Assembly: GCF_000003605.2 (NCBI RefSeq)
Contig: NW_003115152.1
Location: 1-24,772, forward strand
Reading direction: 5' to 3'
DNA: 24,772 nucleotides
From: Saccoglossus kowalevskii
Taxonomy: Eukaryota > Hemichordata > Enteropneusta > Harrimaniidae
The notes beneath the pieces are model-generated. The model did no database searches, was not told the DNA's origin, and worked only from the letters and a program-made list of their open reading frames with translations. This document shows, in pieces, positions 12,463 to 23,069 of this stretch (within the stretch, counting starts at the first letter, position 1; each line of letters opens with the position of its first letter). The position numbers were made by a program, and so were the translations under genes.

Positions 12463-13302
12463 TCAATATGAAAGTATAAACTCTGGACTACATGACTGGG
12501 CTAGGTGTCAGTGTGACTAGATAACATGCTTTGAATGCTATGTTATAACATACTGACCAAATAAGTATATGTTTTGAGTTTAATGTCATATTCAATATGA
12601 AAGTATAAACTCTGGACTACATGACTGGGCTATGTGTCAGTGTAACTAGATAGCATGATTTGAATGCTATGTTATAATATACTGACCAAATAAGTATATG
12701 TTTTGAGTTTAACGTCATATTCAATATGAAAGTATAAGCTAGGGACTACATAACTGGGCTAGGTGTCAGTGTGACTAGATAACATGCTTTGAATGCTATG
12801 TTATAACATACTGACCAAATAAGTATATGTTTTGAGTTTAATGTCATATTCAATATGAAAGTATAAACTAGGGACTACATGACTGGGTTGTGTGTCAGTG
12901 TGACTAGATAACATGCTTTGAATGCTATGTTATAACATACTGACCAAATAAGTATATGTTTTGAGTTTAATGTCATATTCAATATGAAATTATAAACTAG
13001 GGACTACATGACTGCGTTGTGTGTCGGTGTGACTAGATAACATGCTTTGAATGCTATGTTATATCATACTAACCAAATAAGTGTATGTTTTGAGTTTAAT
13101 GTCATATTCAATATGAAAGTATAAACTCTGGACTACATGATTGGGCTGTGTGTCAGTGTAACTAGATAACATGCTTTGAATGCTATGTTATAACATTCTG
13201 ACCAAATAAGTATATGTTTTGAGTTTAACGTCATATTCAATATGAAAGTATAAACTCTGGACTACATGACTGGGCTATGTGTCAGTGTAACTAGATAACA
13301 TG
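12463..13302 (+). repeat. Longest duplicated segment found, copy 2 (identical to 7693-8532)
   Basis: This is the partner of the 840-bp block. To its left the arrays stay related but differ by several substitutions and a length change. To its right the order diverges because of a local expansion at 13313-13828. Perfect identity across more than six monomers, in an array where neighbours differ, implies a recent exchange. Confidence 0.88.
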
Positions 13303-13312
13303 CTTTGAATGC

Positions 13313-13828
13313 TATGTTATAACATACTGACCAAATAAGTATATGTTTTGAGTTTAATGTCATATTTAATATGAAAGTATAATCTCTGGACTACATGACT
13401 GGGTTGTGTGTCAGCGTGACTAGATAACATGCTTTGAATGCTATGTTATAACATACTGACCAAATAAGTATATGTTTTGAGTTTAATGTCATATTCAATA
13501 TGAAAGTATAAACTCTGGACTACATGACTGGGCTATGTGTCAGTGTAACTAGATAACATGATTTGAATGCTATGTTATAACATACTGACCAAATAAGTAT
13601 ATGTTTTGAGTTTAATGTCATATTTAATATGAAAGTATAATCTCTGGACTACATGACTGGGTTGTGTGTCAGCGTGACTAGATAACATGCTTTGAATGCT
13701 ATGTTATAACATACTGACCAAATAAGTATATGTTTTGAGTTTAATGTCATATTTAATATGAAAGTATAATCTCTGGACTACATGACTGGGTTGTGTGTCA
13801 GCGTGACTAGATAACATGCTTTGAATGC
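13313..13828 (+). repeat. Local expansion of the GCGTGAC monomer subtype
   Basis: The subtype with ATTTAA, AATCTCTGG, GGTTGTG and CAGCGTGAC occurs once near 3400-3520 and once near 8690-8800. Here it occurs three times, in the units starting at 13313, 13571 and 13700, with one ordinary unit at 13442 between. As in the other two places, the last copy is followed by a unit with a 2-bp insertion (CATATACTG, at 13839). A local duplication inside an older block explains this. Confidence 0.75.
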
Positions 13829-13917
13829 TATGTTATAACATATACTGACCAAATAAGTATATATTTTGAGTTTAATGTCATATTCAATATGAAAGTATAA
13901 ACTCTGGACTACATGAC

Positions 13918-14321
13918 TGGGCTGTGTGTCAGTGTAACTAGATAACATGCTTTGAATGCTATGTTATAATATACTGACCAAATAAGTATATGTTTTGATT
14001 TTAATGTCATATTCAATATGAAAGTATAAACTCTGGACTACATGACTGGGCTAGGTGTCAGTGTAAATAGATAACATGCTTTGAATGCTATGTTATAACA
14101 TACTGACCAAATAAGTATATGTTTTGAGTTTAATGTCATATTCAATATGAAAGTATAAACTCTGGACTACATGACTGGGTTGTGTGTCAGTGTAACTAGA
14201 TAACATGCTTTGAATGCTATGTTATAACATACTGACCAAATAAGTATATGTTTTGAGTTTAATGTCATATTCAATATGAAAGTATAACTCTGGACTACAT
14301 GACTGGGCTATGTGTCAGTGT
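13918..14321 (+). repeat. Three-monomer segment, copy 1 (identical to 22666-23069)
   Basis: 404 bp match without mismatch at an offset of 8,748 bp (68 monomers). Markers are TTATAATATAC, then GATTTTA with GGCTAGGTG and the rare GTGTAAATAG, then a GGTTGTG-GTAAC unit, then a 128-bp unit with GGCTATG. The GATTTTA-GTAAATAG monomer is also present near 7141-7240 in a different setting. Confidence 0.82.
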
Positions 14322-14413
14322 TACTAGATAACATGCTTTGAATGCTATGTTATAACATACTGACCAAATAAGTATATGTTTTGAGTTTAATGTCATATTC
14401 AATATGAAAGTAT

Positions 14414-14571
14414 AAGCTTGGGACTACACGACTGGGTCGTGTGTCAGTGTGACTAGATAACATGCTTTGAATGCTATGTTATAACATACTGACCAAATAA
14501 GTATATGTTTTGAGTTTAACGTCATATTCAATATGAAAGTATAAGCTTGGGACTACACGACTGGGTCGTGT
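14414..14571 (+). repeat. Two adjacent monomers with AAGCTTGGG and a perfect 7-bp hairpin
   Basis: Two consecutive units share AAGCTTGGG (14414 and 14543), ACACGAC and GTCGTGT. Together ACACGAC, TGG and GTCGTGT form a perfect 7-bp stem with a three-base loop at 14426-14442 and 14555-14571. The common form, ACATGAC-TGG-GTTGTGT, would pair in RNA only through two G-U wobbles. The two units differ by AATGTC/AACGTC, so this is a one-monomer tandem duplication followed by a substitution or conversion. The subtype occurs nowhere else in the window. Confidence 0.8.
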
Positions 14572-15247
14572 GTCAGTGTGACTAGATAACATGCTTTGAA
14601 TGCTATGTTATAACATACTGACCAAATAAGTATATGTTTTGAGTTTAACGTCATATTCAATATGAAAGTATAACTCTGGTCTACATGATTGGGCTACGTG
14701 TTAGTGTGACTAGATAACATGCTTTGAATGCTATGTTATAACATACTGACCAAATAAGTATATGTTTTGAGTTTAATGTCATATTCAATATGAAAGTATA
14801 AACTCTGGACTACATGACTGGGCTATGTGTCAGTGTAACTAGATAGCATGATTTGAATGCTATGTTATAATATACTGACCAAATAAGTATATGTTTTGAG
14901 TTTAATGTCATATTCAATATGAAAGTATAAACTAGGGACTACATGACTGGGTTGTGTGTCAGTGTGACTAGATAACATGCTTTGAATGCTATGTTATAAC
15001 ATACTGACCAAATAAGTATATGTTTTGAGTTTAATGTCATATTCAATATGAAAGTATAAACTAGGGACTACATGACTGGGTTGTGTGTCAGTGTGACTAG
15101 ATAACATGCTTTGAATGCTATGTTATAACATACTGACCAAATAAGTATATGTTTTGAGTTTAATGTCATATTCAATATGAAATTATAAACTAGGGACTAC
15201 ATGACTGCGTTGTGTGTCAGTGTAACTAGATAACATGCTTTGAATGC

Positions 15248-15618
15248 TATGTTATAACATACTGACCAAATAAGTATATGTTTTGAGTTTAATGTCATAT
15301 TCAATATGAAAGTATAAACTCTGGACTAACATGACTGGGCTGTGTGTCAGTGTAACTAGATAACATGCTTTGAATGCTATGTATAACATACTGACTAAAT
15401 AAGTATATGTTTTGAGTTTAATGTCATATTCAATATGAAAGTATAAACTCCGGACAACATGACTGGGCTGTGTCTCAGTGTAACTTGATAACATGCTTTG
15501 AATGCTATGTTATAACATACTGACCAAATAAGTATATGTTTTGAGTTTAACGTCATATTCAATATGACAACATGACTGGGCTGTGTGTCAGTGTAACTTG
15601 ATAACATGCTTTGAATGC
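15248..15618 (+). repeat. Three consecutive monomers with clustered indels, including a 16-bp deletion
   Basis: Unit 15248-15377 is 130 bp (extra A in CTAACATG). Unit 15378-15505 is 128 bp (TATGTATAAC, one T lost) and has CTCCGG, ACAACATG and GTGTCTC. Unit 15506-15618 is 113 bp, having lost 16 bp between ATATGA and CAACATG; GA flanks both sides of the gap, consistent with microhomology-mediated or slipped deletion. The last two units share ACAACATG and AACTTGATAAC, so one was copied from the other. Private changes are much denser here than around it. Confidence 0.8.
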
Positions 15619-17428
15619 TATGTTATAACATACTGACCAAATAAGTATATGTTTTGAGTTTAATGTCATATTCAATATGAAAGTATAAACTCTGGACTAC
15701 ATGATTGGGCTGTGTGTCAGTGTTACTAGATAACATGCTTTGAATGCTATGTTATATCATACTGACCAAATAAGTATATGTTTTGAGTTTAATGTCATAT
15801 TCAATATGAAAGTATAAACTCTGGACTACATGATTGGGCTGTGTGTCAGTGTAACTAGATAACATGCTTTGAATGCTATGTTATAACATACTGACTAAAT
15901 AAGTATATGTTTTGAGTTTAATGTCATATTCAATATGAAAGTATAAACTCTGGACTACATGATTGGGCTGTGTGTCAGTGTAACTAGATAACATGCTTTG
16001 AATGCTATGTTATAACATACTGACCAAATAAGTATATGCTTTGAGTTTAACGTCATATTCAATATGAAAGTATAAACTCTGGACTACATGACTGGGTTGT
16101 GTGTCAGTGTAACTAGATAACATGCTTTGAATGCTATGTTATAACATACTGACCAAATAAGTATATGTTTTGAGTTTAACGTCATATTCAATATGAAAGT
16201 ATAAACTCTGGACTACATGACTGGGCTAGGTGTCAGTGTGACTAGATAACATGCTTTGAATGCTATGTTATAACATACTGACCAAATAAGTATATGTTTT
16301 GAGTTTAATGTCATATTCAATATGAAAGTATAAACTAGGGACTACATGACTGGGCTATGTGTCAGTGTGACTAGATAACATGCTTTGAATGCTATGTTGT
16401 AACATACTGACCAAATAAGTACATGTTTTGAGTTTAATGTCATATTCAATATGAAAGTATAAACTAGGGACTACATGACTGGGCTATGTGTCAGTGTGAC
16501 TAGATAACATGCTTTGAATGCTATGTTATATCATACTGACCAAATAAGTATATGTTTTGAGTTTAATGTCATATTCAATATGAAAGTATAAACTCTGGAC
16601 TACATGACTGGGCTATGTGTCAGTGTAACTAGATAACATGCTTTGAATGCTATGTTATAACATACTGACCAAATAAGTATATGTTTTGAGTTTAATGTCA
16701 TATTTAATATGAAAGTATAACTCTGGACTACATGACTGGGCTAGGTGTCAGTGTGACTAGATAACATGCTTTGAATGCTATGTTGTAACATACTGACCAA
16801 ATAAGTATATGTTTTGAGTTTAATGTCATATTCAATATGAAAGTATAAACTCTGGACTACATGACTGGGCTAGGTGTCACTGTGACTAGATAACATGCTT
16901 TGAATGCTATGTTGTAACATACTGACCAAATAAGTATATGTTTTGAGTTTAATGTCATATTCAATATGAAAGTATAAACTCTGGACTACATGACTGGGCT
17001 AGGTGTCAGTGTGACTAGATAACATGCTTTGAATGCTATGTTATAACATACTGACCAAATAAGTATATGTTTTGAGTTTAATGTCATATTCAATATGAAA
17101 GTATAAACTCTGGACTACATGACTGGGCTAGGTGTCAGTGTGACTAGATAACATGCTTTGAATGCTATGTTATAACATACTGACCAAATAAGTATATGTT
17201 TTGAGTTTAATGTCATATTCAATATGAAATTATAAACTAGGGACTACATGACTGGGCTGTGTGTCAGTGTTACTAGATAACATGCTTTGAATGCTATGCT
17301 ATAACATACTGACCAAATAAGTATATGTTTTGAGTTTAATGTCATATTCAATATGAAAGTATAAACTAGGGACTACATGACTGGGCTGTGTGTCAGTGTT
17401 ACTAGATAACATGCTTTGAATGCTATGC

Positions 17429-18032
17429 TATAACATACTGACCAAATAAGTATATGTTTTGAGTTTAATGTCATATTCAATATGAAAGTATAAACTAGGG
17501 ACTACATGACTGGGTTGTGTGTCAGTGTGACTAGATAACATGCTTTGAATGCTATGTTATAACATACTGACCAAATAAGTACATGTTTTGAGTTTAATGT
17601 CATATTCAATATGAAAGTATAAACTCTGGACTACATGACTGGGCTGTGTGTCAGTGTGACTAGATAACATGCTTTGAATGCTATGTTATAACATACTGAC
17701 CAAATAAGTATATGTTTTTAGTTTAATGTCATATTCAATATGAAATTATAAACTAGGGACTACATGACTGGGTTGTGTGTCAGTGTAACTAGATAACATG
17801 CTTTGAATGCTATGTTGTAACATACTGACCAAATAAGTATATGTTTTGAGTTTAATGTCATATTGAATATGAAAGTATAAGCTAGGGACTACATGACTGG
17901 GCTAGGTGTCAGTGTGACTAGATAACATGCTTTGAATGCTATGTTGTAACATACTGACCAAATAAGTATATGTTTTGAGTTCAATGTCATATTCAATATG
18001 AAAGTATAAACTCTGGACTACATGACTGGGCT
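17429..18032 (+). repeat. Multi-monomer segment, copy 1 (near-identical to 20520-21123)
   Basis: 604 bp align at an offset of 3,091 bp (24 monomers) with a single mismatch (TTTTTAG at 17719 versus TTTTGAG at 20810). The block contains an AAGTACATG unit, a GAAATT unit, the ATTGAA unit and the GAGTTCA unit in the same order. It therefore carries the five-copy ATTGAA cassette inside a longer duplicated stretch. Confidence 0.85.
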
Positions 18033-18500
18033 GTGTGTCAGTGTAACTAGATAACATGCTTTGAATGCTATGTTATAACATACTGACCAAATAAGTATAT
18101 GTTTTGAGTTTAATGTCATATTCAATATGAAAGTATAAACTCTGGACTACATGACTGGGCTGTGTGTCAGTGTAACTAGATAACATGCTTTGAATGCTAT
18201 GTTATAACATACTGACCAAATAAGTATATGTTTTGAGTTTAATGTCATATTCAATATGAAAGTATAAACTCTGGACTACATGACTGGGCTGTGTGTCAGT
18301 GTAACTAGATAACATGCTTTGAATGCTATGTTATAACATACTGACCAAATAAGTATATGTTTTGAGTTTAATGTCATATTCAATATGAAAGTATAAACTC
18401 TGGACTACATGACTGGGCTGTGTGTCAGTGTAACTAGATAACATGCTTTGAATGCTATGTTATAACATACTGACCAAATAAGTATATGTTTTGAGTTTAA
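17983..18500 (+). repeat. Four consecutive identical monomers (perfect local homogeneity)
   Basis: Every base from 17983 onward equals the base 129 positions later until 18500, giving about four perfect periods. The subtype is AAACTCTGG, GGCTGTG, GTGTAAC. The run is bounded by GAGTTCA on the left and AACGTC on the right. Elsewhere adjacent units usually differ at two or more sites, so this looks like a recent expansion of one monomer. Confidence 0.8.
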
Positions 18501-20519
18501 CGTCATATTCAATATGAAAGTATAACTCTGGACTACATGACTGGGCTATGTGTCAGTGTGACTAGATAACATGCTTTGAATGCTATGTTATAACATACTG
18601 ACCAAATAAGTATATGTTTTGAGTTTAACGTCATATTCAATATGAAAGTATAAACTAGGGACTACATGACTGGGTTGTGTGTCAGTGTGACTAGATAACA
18701 TGATTTGAATGCTATGTTATAACATACTGACCAAATAAGTATATGTTTTGAGTTTAATGTCATATTCAATATGAAAGTATAAACTCTGGACTACATGACT
18801 GGGTTGTGTGTCAGTGTGACTAGATAACATGCTTTGAATGCTATGTTATAACATACTGACCAAATAAGTATATGTTTTGAGTTTAACGTCATATTCAATA
18901 TTAAAGTATAACTCTGGACTACATGACTGGGCTAGGTGTCAGTGTGACTAGATAACATGCTTTGAATGCTATGTTATAACATACTGACCAAATAAGTATA
19001 TGTTTTGAGTTTAATGTCATATTCAATATGAAAGTATAAACTCTGGACTACATGACTGGGCTATGTGTCAGTGTAACTAGATAACATGCTTTGAATGCTA
19101 TGTTATAACATACTGACCAAATAAGTATATGTTTTGAGTTTAATGTCATATTCAATATGAAAGTATAAACTAGGGACTACATGACTGGGTTGTGTGTCAG
19201 TGTGACTAGATAACATGCTTTGAATGCTATGTTATAACATACTGACCAAATAAGTATATGTTTTGAGTTTAATGTCATATTCAATATGAAAGTATAAACT
19301 CTGGACTACATGACTGGGCTGTGTGTCAGTGTGACTAGATAACATGCTTTGAATGCTATGTTATAACATACTGACCAAATAAGTATATGTTTTGAGTTTA
19401 ATGTCATATTCAATATGAAATTATCAACTAGGGACTACATGACTGGGTTGTGTGTCAGTGTGACTAGATAACATGCTTTGAATGCTATGTTGTAACATAC
19501 TGACCAAATAAGTATATGTTTTGAGTTTAATGTCATATTCAATATGAAAGTATAAACTAGGGACTACATGACTGGGTTGTGTGTCAGTGTGACTAGATAA
19601 CATGCTTTGAATGCTATGTTGTAACATACTGACTAAATAAGTATATGTTTTGAGTTTAATGTCATATTCAATATGAAAGTATAACTCTGGACTACATGAC
19701 TGGGCTGTGTGTCAGTGTAACTTGATAACATGCTTTGAATGCTATGTTATATCATACTGACTAAATAAGTATATGTTTTGAGTTTAATGTCATATTCAAT
19801 ATGAAAGTATAACTCTGGACTACATGACTGGGCTGTGTGTCAGTGTAACTAGATAACACGCTTTGAATGCTATGTTATAACATACTGACTAAATAAGTAT
19901 ATGTTTTGAGTTTAATGTCATATTCAATATGAAAGTATAAACTCTGGACTACATGACTGGGCTATGTGTCAGTGTGACTAGATAACATGCTTTGAATGCT
20001 ATGTTATAACATACTGACCAAATAAGTATATGTTTTGAGTTTAACGTCATATTCAATATGAAAGTATAAACCCTGGACTACATGATTGGGCTGTGTGTCA
20101 GTGTAACTAGATAACATGCTTTGAATGCTATGTTATAACATACTGACCAAATAAGTATATGTTTTGAGTTTAACGTCATATTCAATATGAAAGTATAAAC
20201 TCTGGACTACATGATTGGGCTGTGTGTCAGTGTAACTAGATAACATGCTTTGAATGCTATGTTATAACATACTGACCAAATAAGTATATGTTTTGAGTTT
20301 AATGTCATATTCAATATGAAAGTATAACTCTGGACTACATGACTGGGTTGTGTGTCAGTGTGACTAGATAACATGCTTTGAATGCTATGTTATAACATAC
20401 TGACCAAATAAGTACATGTTTTGAGTTTAATGTCATATTCAATATGAAAGTATAAACTCTGGACTACATGACTGGGCTGTGTGTCAGTGTGACTAGAAAA
20501 CATGCTTTGAATGCTATGT

Positions 20520-21123
20520 TATAACATACTGACCAAATAAGTATATGTTTTGAGTTTAATGTCATATTCAATATGAAAGTATAAACTAGGGACTACATGA
20601 CTGGGTTGTGTGTCAGTGTGACTAGATAACATGCTTTGAATGCTATGTTATAACATACTGACCAAATAAGTACATGTTTTGAGTTTAATGTCATATTCAA
20701 TATGAAAGTATAAACTCTGGACTACATGACTGGGCTGTGTGTCAGTGTGACTAGATAACATGCTTTGAATGCTATGTTATAACATACTGACCAAATAAGT
20801 ATATGTTTTGAGTTTAATGTCATATTCAATATGAAATTATAAACTAGGGACTACATGACTGGGTTGTGTGTCAGTGTAACTAGATAACATGCTTTGAATG
20901 CTATGTTGTAACATACTGACCAAATAAGTATATGTTTTGAGTTTAATGTCATATTGAATATGAAAGTATAAGCTAGGGACTACATGACTGGGCTAGGTGT
21001 CAGTGTGACTAGATAACATGCTTTGAATGCTATGTTGTAACATACTGACCAAATAAGTATATGTTTTGAGTTCAATGTCATATTCAATATGAAAGTATAA
21101 ACTCTGGACTACATGACTGGGCT
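20520..21123 (+). repeat. Multi-monomer segment, copy 2 (near-identical to 17429-18032)
   Basis: This is the partner of the 604-bp block. Its left neighbour has the private AGAAAACATGC change (near 20497). Its right neighbour leads into a TTGTAACATTCTGACTA unit that is also found near 5583, so a further segment boundary lies at about 21124-21170. Confidence 0.85.
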
Positions 21124-22440
21124 AGGTGTCAGTGTGACTAGATAACATGCTTTGAATGCTATGTTGTAACATTCTGACTAAATAAGTATATGTTTTGAGT
21201 TTAATGTCATATTCAATATGAAAGTATAACTCTGGACTACATGACTGGGCTGTGTGTCAGTGTAACTTGATAACATGCTTTGAATGCTATGTTATATCAT
21301 ACTGACCAAATAAGTATATGTTTTGAGTTTAATGTCATATTCAATATGAAAGTATAAACTCTGGACTACATGACTGGGCTATGTGTCAGTGTTACTAGAT
21401 AACATGCTTTGAATGCTATGTTATAACATACTGACCAAATAAGTATATGTTTTGAGTTTAATGTCATATTCAATATTAAAGTATAACTCTGGACTACATG
21501 ACTGGGCTAGGTGTCAGTGTGACTAGATAACATGCTTTGAATGCTATGTTATAACATACTGACCAAATAAGTATATGTTTTGAGTTTAATGTCATATTCA
21601 ATATGAAAGTATAAAGTCTGGACTACATGACTGGGCTATGTGTCAGTGTAACTAGATAGCATGATTTGAATGCTATGTTATAACATACTGACCAAATAAG
21701 TATATGTTTTGAGTTTAACGTCATATTTAATATGAAAGTATAAGCTAGGGACTACATGACTGGGCTGTGTGTCAGTGTAACTAGATAGCATGATTTGAAT
21801 GCTATGTTATAACATACTGACCAAATAAGTATATGTTTTGAGTTTAATGTCATATTCAATATGAAAGTATAAACTCTGGACTACATGACTGGGCTATGTG
21901 TCAGTGTAACTAGATAACATGCTTTGAATGCTATGTTATAACATACTGACCAAATAAGTATATGTTTTGAGTTTAATGTCATATTCAATATGAAAGTATA
22001 AACTAGGGACTACATGACTGGGTTTTGTGTCAGTGTGACTAGATAACATGCTTTGAATGCTATGTTATAACATACTGACCAAATAAGTATATGTTTTGAG
22101 TTTAATGTCATATTCAATATGAAAGTATAAACTCTGGACTACATGACTGGGCTAGGTGTCAGTGTGACTAGATAACATGCTTTGAATGCTATGTTATAAC
22201 ATACTGACCAAATAAGTATATGTTTCGAGTTTAATGTCATATTCAATATGAAAGTATAAACTAGGGACTACATGACTGGGCTATGTGTCAGTGTAACTAG
22301 ATAACATGCTTTGAATGCTATGTTATAACATACTGACCAAATAAGTATATGTTTTGAGTTTAATGTCATATTCAATATGAAAGTATAAACTCTGGACTAC
22401 ATGACTGGGCTGTGTGTGTCAGTGTAACTAGATAACATGC

Positions 22441-22718
22441 TTTGAATGCTATGTTATAACATACTGACTAAATAAGTATATGTTTTGAGTTTAATGTCAT
22501 ATTCAATATGAACGTATAAACTCTGGACTACATGATTGGGCTGTGTGTCAGTGTAACTAGATAACATGCTTTGAATGCTATGTTATAACATACTGACTAA
22601 ATAAGTATATGTTTTGAGTTTAATGTCATATTCAATATGAAAGTATAAACTCTGGACTACATGATTGGGCTGTGTGTCAGTGTAACTAGATAACATGCTT
22701 TGAATGCTATGTTATAAT
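22441..22718 (+). repeat. Distant copy of the GAACGT monomer pair
   Basis: This stretch matches 10339-10616 and 10725-11002 across 278 bases, including the rare GAACGT that occurs only in these three places. It lies about 94 monomers from the first copy. It is preceded by a 2-bp insertion (GTGTGTGTC) near 22409. It partly overlaps the next duplicated block, which starts at 22666. Confidence 0.78.
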
Positions 22719-23069
22719 ATACTGACCAAATAAGTATATGTTTTGATTTTAATGTCATATTCAATATGAAAGTATAAACTCTGGACTACATGACTGGGCT
22801 AGGTGTCAGTGTAAATAGATAACATGCTTTGAATGCTATGTTATAACATACTGACCAAATAAGTATATGTTTTGAGTTTAATGTCATATTCAATATGAAA
22901 GTATAAACTCTGGACTACATGACTGGGTTGTGTGTCAGTGTAACTAGATAACATGCTTTGAATGCTATGTTATAACATACTGACCAAATAAGTATATGTT
23001 TTGAGTTTAATGTCATATTCAATATGAAAGTATAACTCTGGACTACATGACTGGGCTATGTGTCAGTGT
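22666..23069 (+). repeat. Three-monomer segment, copy 2 (identical to 13918-14321)
   Basis: This is the partner of the 404-bp block. On the left it joins the GAACGT pair found near 10.3-11.0 kb, whereas copy 1 joins the GCGTGAC expansion. The junction near 22666-22718 is therefore a recombination boundary between two segments with different histories. Confidence 0.8.
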
